Shown here piece by piece: positions 26,782 through 37,832 of a DNA stretch of 39,434 bases. The stretch is from Sphingomonas sp. (GTDB taxonomy: Bacteria; Pseudomonadota; Alphaproteobacteria; Sphingomonadales; Sphingomonadaceae): positions 1-39,434 of the forward strand of contig NZ_JAIEPC010000101.1 in NCBI RefSeq assembly GCF_019749955.1, given 5' to 3'. The stretch's first letter is position 1. Every line of letters starts with the position of its first letter. Both the position numbers and the translations under genes were made by a program. The notes below the pieces were generated by a model. The model saw nothing but the letters and a program-made list of their open reading frames with translations. It did no database searches and was not told where the DNA came from.

Positions 26782-27453
26782 TCAAGCCTTGCGGTAGCGC
26801 CACAGCAGCAGCGGGCGGGCCAGCGCCAGCCCAGCCACAAACCCACCGATACGCGCGCCGATGGCGATTGATGGCCCGTCGATGCTCGTTGCAAAGCCGA
26901 TCAAGAGCTGGATCGCCACCCAGGCAGCCAGCAGCCACACAACGCGCACCACGCCGGGCGGGATTGGGCCGATTTTGGGTACTGGCTGATTGGCAAACAG
27001 CAGCGCATAGGCGCCCACCAGCGCCGAAATCGCGCCACTCGCCCCGATCATCGGCACGACCGAACCCGGCCCCAGCGCCCATTGACCCGCCGCGGCAAGA
27101 TACGCGCCGACCGCATAGAGCACGACGACGCCCCAAGACCCGATCGTGCGCTCCAGCAACCGACCGCAGATCACCAGCATCACCATGTTGAGCACGAGGT
27201 GCAGCACCCCGCCATGCACCAAGGTTGCGGTGAGCGGCGTGATCCAGAAGGGCAGCAGGAAGATGCCGGGCGGCGGGCTGACCGGGTTCAGCACTGTCGC
27301 CGGAATGAACCCGGCCGCAACCGCTACGACGCCGTCCGCGCCAAACAGCGTGACCACCAGCCACGCCGCGCAGGTAACCCCGGTCAGCAGCGTGGTCGCG
27401 GGCAACGCCTCCAGCGCGGATCGCCGCGCACCGGGCCAATGCGCTTGGTTCAA
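26782..27453 (-). CDS. rhomboid-family membrane protein, catalytic His replaced
   Basis: 223 aa with about six transmembrane helices. The oxyanion-site pattern H80-GGVL-H85-LVL-N89 and the serine motif GASG (Ser139) are present. In the last helix the usual AHxGGxxxG appears as [10 protein letters not shown], with Arg201 (codon CGT) where the catalytic His should be. It is therefore probably a pseudoprotease. The TTG start overlaps the greA stop (TTTGA), so it is likely translated only with greA. It could still bind membrane protein substrates, as iRhoms do. Confidence 0.8.
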   Translation of the reverse strand: MNQAHWPGARRSALEALPATTLLTGVTCAAWLVVTLFGADGVVAVAAGFIPATVLNPVSPPPGIFLLPFWITPLTATLVHGGVLHLVLNMVMLVICGRLLERTIGSWGVVVLYAVGAYLAAAGQWALGPGSVVPMIGASGAISALVGAYALLFANQPVPKIGPIPPGVVRVVWLLAAWVAIQLLIGFATSIDGPSIAIGARIGGFVAGLALARPLLLWRYRKA

Positions 27454-27926
27454 ATGAACTCGATCTTCGCGACGAGGTAATAACGGTCGCCCGACGGCAC
27501 CGTCACTTCGACCTCATCATCGACCTTGCGGCCGATCAGCGCGCGACCGAGCGGCGAATTATACGAAATCCGGCCCGCGTTCGCATCGGCTTCGGTCTGG
27601 CCGACGATCTGGTATTTGATCGGCTTTTCGTCTTCGTCGAGCAGCGTAACGGTCGCGCCGAACACAATCTTGTCGCCCGACAGGTCGGTCGGGTCGATGA
27701 TCTGCGCGCGGCTGAGCTTGTCTTCAATGTCGCTGATCGACGCTTCGATCTGGCCCTGGCGCTCCTTGGCGGCGTGATATTCGGCATTTTCCGACAAATC
27801 GCCATGCGCGCGCGCTTCCTCGATCGCGTCGACGATCAGCGGGCGTTCGGCGCGCAGGCGTTTGAGTTCGGTGGAAAGCTTCTCATAGCCTTCTGCGAGC
27901 ATCGGCATTTTTTCGACCGTCGCCAT
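27450..27926 (-). CDS. greA: transcription elongation factor GreA
   Basis: 158 aa, the usual length. GreA stimulates RNA cleavage by stalled RNA polymerase. The N-terminal coiled coil includes [17 protein letters not shown] and the tip acidic motif [22 protein letters not shown]. The C-terminal FKBP-like domain includes [26 protein letters not shown]. Starts at 27929 (GTG) and 27926 (ATG) are adjacent; AAGGA suits either and I chose ATG. The rhomboid-like gene overlaps its stop by 4 bp. Confidence 0.95.
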   Translation of the reverse strand: MATVEKMPMLAEGYEKLSTELKRLRAERPLIVDAIEEARAHGDLSENAEYHAAKERQGQIEASISDIEDKLSRAQIIDPTDLSGDKIVFGATVTLLDEDEKPIKYQIVGQTEADANAGRISYNSPLGRALIGRKVDDEVEVTVPSGDRYYLVAKIEFI

Positions 27927-28008
27927 CACAACACGTCCTTCAATAAATCACTTGCCCCAAGCGAGCCCCCACCGGACCCGCCCGCACGTCATATACTTAT
28001 GTCGGGGA

Positions 28009-31344
<3,336 letters not shown>

Positions 31345-31375
31345 TTGACAGCATTGCTTTCATTGCATACATTGC
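31345..31375 (+). promoter_or_regulatory. vapBC promoter with three direct repeats
   Basis: TTGACA (31345-31350) is followed after 17 bp by TACATT (31368-31373), a good sigma-70 promoter. CATTGC is repeated at 31352, 31361 and 31370 with a 9-bp period over the spacer and -10 element, the expected site for antitoxin binding. The -35 box begins immediately beside the carB start codon of the opposite strand. Confidence 0.6.
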
Positions 31376-31393
31376 TAGCAGAGGAGACAGGTT

Positions 31394-31786
31394 GTGGCCA
31401 CTTTGACCGTTCGGGGCCTGCCCGATGATGCCAAGCACCGGTTCCGTCAAATCGCCGCCGCGCATGGGCGGTCGATGGAGGAACATCTGCGGCAACTGGT
31501 GATCGAAGCGGATTTTGGCGATGTGCCGCCGCCCGCGGGTGTTGTCGCCGAGGTGCATCACACGTTCAGGCATGAACCTTCGAAGGAGGAATGGGTGCGC
31601 GAGCTGGTCAACAAGGCCGTCGGCTATGAGCACGACGCGGACGACTATTTCAATCGCGGCAGATTTGCGGACATTCGCTTCATGTCCGCAAAGGATGCGA
31701 TGGCGGAGCTGCGCCGTCTCGCGAACGGCGTCGGGTTCGAGCTTCCGCCGCGCTTCAACACCGGACTGGAAGCGCCCGAATTTTGA
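31394..31786 (+). CDS. FitA/VapB-type antitoxin
   Basis: 130 aa with a GTG start; AGGAG lies 7 nt upstream. The N-terminal ribbon-helix-helix ([35 protein letters not shown]) is FitA-like. At 130 residues it is longer than FitA (about 80), with an extra C-terminal region possibly binding the toxin. Its stop overlaps the toxin start (TTTGA), so the two are coupled. The module lies between carB and a carB 5' remnant. Confidence 0.8.
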   Translation: MATLTVRGLPDDAKHRFRQIAAAHGRSMEEHLRQLVIEADFGDVPPPAGVVAEVHHTFRHEPSKEEWVRELVNKAVGYEHDADDYFNRGRFADIRFMSAKDAMAELRRLANGVGFELPPRFNTGLEAPEF

Positions 31787-32196
31787 TTCTGGTCGATACC
31801 AATGTCTGGAGCGAACTGACCAAGCCAGAGGGCGACCCCGCCGTTCTGGCCTGGCTGGAGGCAAATGATGCCAAGTTGGCGCTTTCGACACTGGTGATGT
31901 CTGAAATCCAGTACGGACTGGAACTTCCAAGAGCAGCTCATAAGCGCGCCGACCTGTTTCTGTGGCTGCGTGGGCTCGAAGAACGCTATTGGAGCAATGT
32001 CTGGGCTTTCGATGCCGAAGACGCGCGTTCGTTCGGTCGCTTGGCGGCAAGCGTCGAGGTGAAGAAACGTGATCCGCAGGTGATCGACCTACAGCTCGCT
32101 GCACAGGCGCTGGCGCGAGGCGCGGCGATTGCCACGCGCAACGTGAAGGGTTTTGACTGGACCGGCGTTTCGGTGATCGACCCGTGGACCGCCTGA
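31783..32196 (+). CDS. VapC/FitB-type PIN-domain toxin
   Basis: 137 aa, TTG start. PIN-domain ribonuclease features are intact: D5 in [11 protein letters not shown]41 in MSEIQYGL, D102 in [11 protein letters not shown], and the late TRNVKGF. Such toxins cleave tRNA or rRNA. It is coupled to the antitoxin by a 4-bp overlap. Confidence 0.87.
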   Translation: MILVDTNVWSELTKPEGDPAVLAWLEANDAKLALSTLVMSEIQYGLELPRAAHKRADLFLWLRGLEERYWSNVWAFDAEDARSFGRLAASVEVKKRDPQVIDLQLAAQALARGAAIATRNVKGFDWTGVSVIDPWTA

Positions 32197-32206
32197 TCGC
32201 CCCCAT

Positions 32207-32296
32207 CCCGGAAAAATCGAACGCGCACGCCTGGCCGATGACGATCGGGCCAGCGCCGATGACGGGGGTGGGGGAGATGTCGGTGCGTTTGGACAT
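32207..32296 (-). pseudogene. truncated, decayed carB 5' end
   Basis: By manual alignment, 78 of 90 bases match the real carB 5' end (31255-31344) without gaps. The translated start [21 protein letters not shown] corresponds to car[22 protein letters not shown]. Homology ends at the start codon on one side. The open frame continues through unrelated sequence, so no functional product is expected. The ATG overlaps the stop of the neighbouring 264-aa gene (TAATG). Confidence 0.85.
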
Positions 32297-33090
32297 TACT
32301 TAATCAGACCCCAGATCAATCGGATCGCAGCCATGATGGCAGTTTTCGCATGTTCCTCGGTCACCGAGTTCAGGGCGGCTTTCAAAGGTTCAAGAATAAG
32401 CGATTTGAGAGCGGACTTTAGAAGCGCTCCACCTTTCGTGATCAGCTCGCGGCCAGCAGCTAGGTGAATTCGTATCCACCCTCGTTGCTCCTCTTCTATG
32501 GCATTGCTGGTACGCACACCTTCATCAGCTGCCTCCACTACCGAAATAATTTCTGCTGCCTGCTCAGAGTTGTGATGGACGGTTACGAAGGCGCCCGCTG
32601 TGGGTACAGATATTGCAGGAAGCGCAAAGTCCTCAAGTTCCGGGTCGTTTGAGCGAGCAACATTTTCAAGCGCTTTACCCAGCCATTCATCACCGAAATC
32701 AGAATACAATGCGAACTGCGGCATCTCTTGCAGCAAAAAATGTTTCCGAAAATCAGGGTCGGCGCGAGCTTGTGGTTCCGTCGTACGGCCCGAGTAAGTT
32801 TCTCGCTCCAACATTGCCTTTTGTGCGCGCGCCTCTTCGACAAACTTTTTAAGTTCATTGTAGTCAATTCTAAAGAAGTCGCCGGCAAATTTATCGCTAG
32901 ATATTGACGCAATACCGCATCGATCCAGAATATTCAGGGCCTCAGTCGCGGCTTCGGTCGATACGGGAAAGGGGCACGCTTCTGTTGCATAGCGCCCGAC
33001 AATTGCCATCTCGCCTTTGGTAACTTCTTGATCGACCTGCCAAGCTCTTCTTAGAAGAGCCATGGCGATGTACGGCGTTTGTTCATTCAT
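32296..33090 (-). CDS. hypothetical protein, accessory low-GC gene
   Basis: 264 aa, notably lower GC than its surroundings, suggesting transfer. I do not recognise a family. The first 85 residues might be a winged-helix-like domain ([34 protein letters not shown], split by turns). The middle (90-190) is acidic and mixed. The last 50 residues form strongly amphipathic or hydrophobic helices ([25 protein letters not shown] and [13 protein letters not shown]). ATG at 33090. It lies between carA and carB remnants in the same orientation, so it probably sat as carA-gene-carB in a donor genome. A host-defence or stress role is possible but unsupported. Confidence 0.65.
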   Translation of the reverse strand: MNEQTPYIAMALLRRAWQVDQEVTKGEMAIVGRYATEACPFPVSTEAATEALNILDRCGIASISSDKFAGDFFRIDYNELKKFVEEARAQKAMLERETYSGRTTEPQARADPDFRKHFLLQEMPQFALYSDFGDEWLGKALENVARSNDPELEDFALPAISVPTAGAFVTVHHNSEQAAEIISVVEAADEGVRTSNAIEEEQRGWIRIHLAAGRELITKGGALLKSALKSLILEPLKAALNSVTEEHAKTAIMAAIRLIWGLIK

Positions 33091-33096
33091 TCCACG

Positions 33097-33200
33097 TTCC
33101 GATCATCACCACAAACCGCTCGAATAGATGCAGGCTGTCCTGGGGCCCCGGGCTCGCTTGAAGGTGTATTGCCCGCTAAACACGAGATCGTCAGCCGACT
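33097..33200 (-). pseudogene. decayed carA 3' end
   Basis: The segment aligns with the real carA 3' end (about 33686-33790), including a near-identical stretch of about 28 bp (GGCTGTCCTG and CCCCGGGCTCGCTT on the plus strand). A 3-bp and a 1-bp gap and many substitutions shift the frame. The remnant ends just before the start of the 264-aa gene. Confidence 0.75.
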
Positions 33201-33230
33201 TCATCTCGACGTCATTCTTGCGATCCACCA

Positions 33231-33671
33231 TCATCGCCCCCTCCCCAACATCAGCCACAGCACCACGCCCGCCAGCACCACCAGCGCGAGCCAGCGGATG
33301 ACGGGGCCGGGGATGCCGCTTGCGCTCGCCTGGCGTTCGGGCGTGGTCGGGATTGCGTGGATCGCGGGGGTGCTGTTGGCGCGGTAGATGGCGTCGGGGC
33401 CGGTCGCGGCCTTGGCCGACGTTCCCGCCAGCGTCGCCTGCGCCATTGCGGCTTGGGCGAGCGCCATGCGCGGGTCGGTGGGGTTGGGGTCGGTGCTTGT
33501 CGTCGCGGCGGCGCGGGCTTGCGGGCTGAGCGCGACGACGACGCCTTCCTCGGGCGCGTTTGCCGTCACACTCGGGGCCAGCGCCTTGAGCGTTGCTTCG
33601 GTCAATGCCGCCTTGGTCGCCGCCGGATTGCGCGCCACATTCGGACCGGGAGTGCCGACCCGGTCGATCAT
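33231..33671 (-). CDS. small C-tail-anchored protein coupled to carA
   Basis: 146 aa. The first 120 residues are Ala/Thr/Pro-rich and probably disordered or periplasmic/cytosolic linker. Residues about 124-143 form a single C-terminal transmembrane helix (VIRWLALVVLAGVVLWLML) ending GRGR. Its ATG overlaps the carA stop (ATGA), so it is translationally coupled to carA. GC is host-like, unlike the neighbouring 264-aa gene. I do not recognise a family. Confidence 0.62.
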   Translation of the reverse strand: MIDRVGTPGPNVARNPAATKAALTEATLKALAPSVTANAPEEGVVVALSPQARAAATTSTDPNPTDPRMALAQAAMAQATLAGTSAKAATGPDAIYRANSTPAIHAIPTTPERQASASGIPGPVIRWLALVVLAGVVLWLMLGRGR

Positions 33672-34942
33672 TGGGCGCTCGCCGGACCGGTCATCATCCC
33701 CACGAAGCGTTCGAACAGATAGAGGCTGTCCTGCGGCCCCGGGCTCGCTTCGGGGTGATATTGCACGCTGAACGCGGGCTTGTCGGTGAGTTCGAGACCG
33801 GCATTCGAGCCGTCGAACAGCGACACATGCGTCTCGCGCACGCCTTCGGGCAGCGAGTCGCGCTCGACCGCGAAGCCGTGGTTCATGCTCGTGATCTCGA
33901 CCGCACCATCCGACAGCCGCTTGACCGGGTGATTGGCGCCGCGGTGGCCCTGGAACATCTTGGTCGTCTGCCCGCCGACCGCGAGCGCGAGCAGCTGGTG
34001 ACCGAGGCAGATGCCGAACAGCGGCTTGCCGGTCGCGAGCAGTTGCTGGATCACCGGCACGGCATATTCGCCGGTCGCCGCCGGATCGCCGGGGCCGTTC
34101 GACAGGAAGAAGCCGTCGGGCTCGAGCGCCATCACTTGATCGAACGTCGCGGTTGCGGGCAGCACCGAGACGCGCGCACCGGCGTGGACGAGATTGCGGT
34201 AGATGTTGCGCTTGGCGCCGTAATCGATCGCGACGACGTGGGGGGTATGTGCGGCCCGCCCCTCGACTGCGCTCGGGACGAACGGGATGCTTGTGGCACC
34301 GTCCTCACTTCCACCGTTGGTCCCGAGCGCAGTCGAGGGGCCGGCCACTGGCGCATCGTCCGCATACCCCTGCCCCAGCCGCCACACGCCGCCTGCCCAG
34401 CCGAAATGGGTCTGCGTCGTCACATCGATCGCGAGGTCCATGCCCTCCAGCCCCGGCCAGGCGCGCGCCTTGGCCAGCAGCGCGGGGAGGTCGAACTTGC
34501 CGTCCGCCGCATGCGCGATCACGCCGTTGGGCGCACCGCCGCCCCTGATCCGTTTCGTCAGCGCGCGCGTATCGATGCCCGACAGGCCGATCCGCGCATG
34601 CGCCTTCATCCAGTCGTCGAGCCGCTGGGTGCTGCGGAAATTCGACGGCTCGGTCACATCCTCGCGCACGATCATGCCGAGCGCGTGCGGATCATTGGCT
34701 TCGAGATCGTCGGGATTGGCGCCGACATTGCCGATATGCGGGAACGTAAAAGTGATGATCTGCCCGGCAAAGCTCGGGTCGGTCATGATTTCCTGATAGC
34801 CCGTCATGGCGGTGTGGAAACAGACTTCGCCGACTGCGGCACCCTCGGCGCCAAAGCCGCGCCCCCACGCCACACTGCCATCCGCCAATACCAGAACCCC
34901 CGTCGCACCTTCGGGCATAGGCATGGGTTTGGCGTCGGCCAT
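33668..34942 (-). CDS. carA: carbamoyl phosphate synthase small subunit, with palindromic insert
   Basis: 424 aa from the ATG at 34942 (a GTG four codons earlier is an alternative). CarA hydrolyses glutamine and channels ammonia to CarB. The N-terminal small-subunit domain is followed by the class I amidotransferase domain with catalytic Cys312 in GICLGHQLLAL, and the His/Glu pair in QYHPEASPGP. Residues about 199-231 (VAGPSTALGTNGG, then IPFVPSAVEGRA) have no counterpart in usual CarA and are coded by a family A palindromic element, at the junction between the two domains. The downstream 146-aa gene overlaps its stop. Confidence 0.95.
   Translation of the reverse strand: MADAKPMPMPEGATGVLVLADGSVAWGRGFGAEGAAVGEVCFHTAMTGYQEIMTDPSFAGQIITFTFPHIGNVGANPDDLEANDPHALGMIVREDVTEPSNFRSTQRLDDWMKAHARIGLSGIDTRALTKRIRGGGAPNGVIAHAADGKFDLPALLAKARAWPGLEGMDLAIDVTTQTHFGWAGGVWRLGQGYADDAPVAGPSTALGTNGGSEDGATSIPFVPSAVEGRAAHTPHVVAIDYGAKRNIYRNLVHAGARVSVLPATATFDQVMALEPDGFFLSNGPGDPAATGEYAVPVIQQLLATGKPLFGICLGHQLLALAVGGQTTKMFQGHRGANHPVKRLSDGAVEITSMNHGFAVERDSLPEGVRETHVSLFDGSNAGLELTDKPAFSVQYHPEASPGPQDSLYLFERFVGMMTGPASAQ
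34253..34346. repeat. family A palindromic element inside carA
   Basis: 33-bp arms at 34253-34285 and 34314-34346 are inverted copies; the central 21 bp (34259-34279 with 34320-34340) is perfectly complementary. The element remains in frame in carA and adds about 33 residues between its two domains. Confidence 0.85.
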
Positions 34943-35081
34943 TGCAGGGGGCACTCCGAGTAAAAAGCTGGCGATGTCGCTAAGGCACCGCAGCTAGAGG
35001 CGATGCGCGGCAGCGTCAATCTGTTAAACTTTGGCGCGGCGCCCTACACTAGGCGTTTTGCAATTCCACGAAGGAACGAAC

Positions 35082-35534
35082 ATGATTCGCGACGACATCA
35101 AGGCCGCGCAGATCGCGGCGATGAAGGCCGGCGACAAGGCAGCGCGCGGCGCGATCAGCCTGATGCAGGCCGCCATCAAGAACCGCGACATCGAAGCGCG
35201 GACCGGCAAGGCGCCCGACGACGACGACGCGCTGGTGGTTGAGGTTTTGCAGAAAATGATCAAGCAGCGCCGCGAATCGATCACGATGTATGAGCAAGGT
35301 GGTCGGGCGGAGCTGGCGGCGGCCGAGGCAGCCGAGGTCGAAGTGATCGAGCGGTTTTTGCCGAAACAGATGAGCGAGGCCGAGACCGCCGCCGCCATCG
35401 CCGCGATCAAGGCCGAGATCGGCGCCGAGGGGATGAAGGACATGGGCCGGTTGATGGCCGAGCTGAAAGCGCGGCATGCGACCACGCTTGATATGAGCAA
35501 GGCGAGTGCGCTGGTGAAGGCGGCGTTGGGCTGA
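35082..35534 (+). CDS. GatB/YqeY domain protein
   Basis: 150 aa. YqeY-type proteins resemble the tRNA-binding tail of GatB. Conserved features include the N-terminal MKAGDKAARGAISLMQAAIKNRDIEAR, a central ITMYEQGGRAELAAAEAAEVEVIERFLPKQMSE, and the C-terminal MGRLMAELKARH. GAAGGAACG precedes the ATG at 35082, chosen over a start at 35031. It is divergent from carA. Role unknown; in other bacteria it is often near dnaG and rpoD, as here. Confidence 0.9.
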   Translation: MIRDDIKAAQIAAMKAGDKAARGAISLMQAAIKNRDIEARTGKAPDDDDALVVEVLQKMIKQRRESITMYEQGGRAELAAAEAAEVEVIERFLPKQMSEAETAAAIAAIKAEIGAEGMKDMGRLMAELKARHATTLDMSKASALVKAALG

Positions 35535-35558
35535 GGTCTAAGTTTGCCCAGATTTTCT

Positions 35559-35591
35559 CCGTTCGTCCCGAGCGAAGTCGAGGGACGGGCC
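35559..35591. repeat. family A arm upstream of the GIY-YIG gene
   Basis: A 33-bp arm with the internal hairpin GTCC-CGA-GCGAAG-TCG-AG-GGAC. It is an inverted copy (32 of 33 bases) of the arm at 35892-35924, on the other side of the GIY-YIG gene core. Confidence 0.85.
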
Positions 35592-35613
35592 AAACAGGAC
35601 CAACGCCCGACCA

Positions 35614-35961
35614 ATGGCCTTCTACGCTTACATCCTGCGATGCGCCGATGGCAGCTATTGCACCGGCCACACCGACGACCTTGATCGGCGGATGGCCGAG
35701 CATGATCATGGCGGTTTTTGTTACTATACAGCCAAGCGGCAACCAGTCGCGCTTGTCTGGAGCCAGGACTTTCCGACCCGGATTGAGGCTGTGGAAGCCG
35801 AAAACCGCATCAAACCATGGTCGCGCAAGAAGAAGGAAGCGCTGATCGTCGGCGATTGGGCCGCGCTATCCTATTGGGCGATGCCGCCTGTGGCCCGCCC
35901 CTCGACTTCGCTCGGGACGAACGGTGGGGGTGAGGCAAGCGGTTCCGAGATGTCCCCATGA
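35614..35961 (+). CDS. GIY-YIG nuclease family protein
   Basis: 115 aa. The URI-type GIY-YIG core is about 1-90: FYAYILRCADGSYCTGHTDDLDRRMAEH, then EAVEAENRIKPWSRKKKEALI with the metal-binding Glu (EAEN). The residues after about 92 (ARPSTSLGTNGG onward) are encoded by the family A arm, so the C-terminus is probably not original. The stop overlaps the dnaG start (ATGA). Enzymes of this group may cut branched or mismatched DNA; the target is unknown. The ribosome-binding site is weak. Confidence 0.8.
   Translation: MAFYAYILRCADGSYCTGHTDDLDRRMAEHDHGGFCYYTAKRQPVALVWSQDFPTRIEAVEAENRIKPWSRKKKEALIVGDWAALSYWAMPPVARPSTSLGTNGGGEASGSEMSP
35892..35924. repeat. family A arm inside the 3' end of the GIY-YIG gene
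   Basis: Matches the arm at 35559-35591 in inverted orientation and the first carA arm in direct orientation with one base difference. Read in frame it gives RPSTSLGTNG. Confidence 0.85.
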
Positions 35962-37832
35962 CCCTAACCCCCGCCTTCCTCGACGAACTGCGCGCGCGCA
36001 CCGTCTTGTCGACGCTCATCGGCAAGTCGGTCAAACTCACCAAGGCAGGCCGTGAGTATAAGGGCTGCTGCCCGTTCCATCAGGAAAACACGCCGAGCTT
36101 CTACGTCAACGACGACAAGGCTTTCTACCATTGCTTCGGCTGTTCGACGCATGGCGACGCGATCCGCTGGATGACCGATCAGCGCGGCTTGCCGTTTATC
36201 GATGCGGTGAAGGAACTGGCGCAGGCGGCGGGGATGGAACTGCCCGAACTCGACCGGCAATCTGCCGCCAAAGCCGAGCGTGCCAAGGGGCTGCACGAGG
36301 CGATGCAGGCCGCCGCCGACTGGTTCGAAAGCCAGCTGGGCGGGATCGAAGGCAGCGAGGCGCGCGCGCTGCTTGAGCGGCGCGGCATTCGGCCCGAGAC
36401 GGCAAAGGCGTTCGGGATGGGCTATGCCCCCGATGCGCGCGGCAAGCTGCGCGCGGCGCTCAAGGAATTTGGCGACGCGATGCTCGTCGAGGCCGGGTTG
36501 CTGATCCAGGTCGATGGCAAGGAGCCCTATGACCGGTTCCGGGGGCGGCTGATGATTCCGATCCGCGATCCGCGCGGGCGGGTGATTGCGTTCGGCGGGC
36601 GGGTGATTGGCGCGGGTGAACCGAAGTATCTCAATTCGCCCGATACCCCGCTCTTCGACAAGGGGCGCACGCTCTACAATCTCGATCGCGCTGCGCCCGC
36701 CAGCCGCAAGGCCGACCGCGTGATCGTGGTCGAAGGCTATATGGACGTGATCGCACTTGCGCAGGCGGGGTTTGGCGAAGCGGTTGCGCCGCTCGGCACT
36801 GCGCTCACCGAAGCGCAGCTCGAACGGCTGTGGCGGCTGAGCGATGTACCGATCCTTTGCTTCGATGGCGACAACGCGGGGCAGAAGGCCGCGATCCGGG
36901 CCGCGCACCGTGCGCTGCCGATGTTGGCACCGGGGCGCAGTCTGGCATTCGTGACGCTGCCGCCTGGGCAGGACCCCGATGATCTGATCCGCGCGAGCGG
37001 CGCCGCAGCAATGGAAAAGCTGCTCGGCCCAACCCAGCCTTTGGTCGACCGGCTCTGGGCCGATGAGCTCGCCGCGCAGCCGCTGACCACGCCCGAAGAA
37101 CGCGCGGGACTGAAGGCGCGGCTCGCCGATCATGCCGCCGCGATTGCCGACACCAATGTCGGCCACGAGTATCGCGCCGAATTCCGCCGCCGCTTCGACA
37201 CGCATTTCGCCCCCGCGCCGCGCGTGTGGAACGCACCGCGCAGCTCGGGCGGGATGAAGAATGGTAAATGGCGCCCTGCCCCGCCGACCGGCGGCGATCA
37301 CCCGATGGCGCAGGCGATCCGCGCGACCGGCATCGACCCCGCGCTCGCCAAGCCGGTGCTCGCCGGACTGATCCGCCAGCCGAGCGAGATCGCGCGGCAT
37401 TTCGACGTGCTTGGCGCGCTTACTTTTGCCGGCGGTCCACTCGGCGCGCTGTTCGCGGCAATGGTCGATGCCATGGTTGCCCAGCCGACGCTTGATAGCG
37501 CCGCGTTGCGCACCATATTGGCATCATCCGGTTTTGATCCGATCGTGCGCGATCTTCTCCGGGCCGATGCCACGCCCTATTCCTTCACCCGGAAGGAAAT
37601 CGACAGCGATCGTGCGCGAGCCGATCTGGATGAAGCAATCGCCATCTTGGCGGCCCGGCCCGAAGTCGACAGTGCATTAAGGGAGGCGACGCTCGCCGCC
37701 ATGCGCTTTGAAGAAGGCGCGTGGGAACGGCAGGCGGCGCTGGTGATTGAGCGGCAGGCACTTGAAGCGCGACTTGCAAATCTGTGCCAAGCGAACGAAG
37801 ACGAACGAACAACGGGGCTCGAGGATAGTTAA
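35958..37832 (+). CDS. dnaG: DNA primase
   Basis: 624 aa. DnaG makes RNA primers for lagging-strand synthesis. The CHC2 zinc finger has C38, H41, C59 and C62 ([11 protein letters not shown] and CFGC). The toprim domain shows [15 protein letters not shown] and [14 protein letters not shown]-terminal DnaB-binding region follows from about 430. The ATG at 35958 overlaps the GIY-YIG stop. The stop overlaps the rpoD start (TAATG), so dnaG-rpoD translation is coupled, as in the classical macromolecular synthesis operon. Confidence 0.97.
   Translation: MTLTPAFLDELRARTVLSTLIGKSVKLTKAGREYKGCCPFHQENTPSFYVNDDKAFYHCFGCSTHGDAIRWMTDQRGLPFIDAVKELAQAAGMELPELDRQSAAKAERAKGLHEAMQAAADWFESQLGGIEGSEARALLERRGIRPETAKAFGMGYAPDARGKLRAALKEFGDAMLVEAGLLIQVDGKEPYDRFRGRLMIPIRDPRGRVIAFGGRVIGAGEPKYLNSPDTPLFDKGRTLYNLDRAAPASRKADRVIVVEGYMDVIALAQAGFGEAVAPLGTALTEAQLERLWRLSDVPILCFDGDNAGQKAAIRAAHRALPMLAPGRSLAFVTLPPGQDPDDLIRASGAAAMEKLLGPTQPLVDRLWADELAAQPLTTPEERAGLKARLADHAAAIADTNVGHEYRAEFRRRFDTHFAPAPRVWNAPRSSGGMKNGKWRPAPPTGGDHPMAQAIRATGIDPALAKPVLAGLIRQPSEIARHFDVLGALTFAGGPLGALFAAMVDAMVAQPTLDSAALRTILASSGFDPIVRDLLRADATPYSFTRKEIDSDRARADLDEAIAILAARPEVDSALREATLAAMRFEEGAWERQAALVIERQALEARLANLCQANEDERTTGLEDS

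Larger units (their letters stand above)
35559..35924. mobile_element. possible composite element: GIY-YIG gene between inverted family A arms
   Basis: Inverted 33-bp arms (35559-35591 and 35892-35924) bracket the core of a GIY-YIG gene. In other family A elements in this window the same arms are separated by only about 20-30 bp. This could be a coding element with non-coding relatives elsewhere, but chance placement is possible because only one case is visible. Confidence 0.35.

Noticed and set aside
31345..33671. integrated prophage or transposon between carA and carB
   Set aside because: No integrase, transposase or terminal inverted repeats were seen; the edges are carA and carB homology instead.
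35964..37400. 478-aa open frame opposite dnaG
   Set aside because: It is antisense to dnaG, which has all expected motifs.
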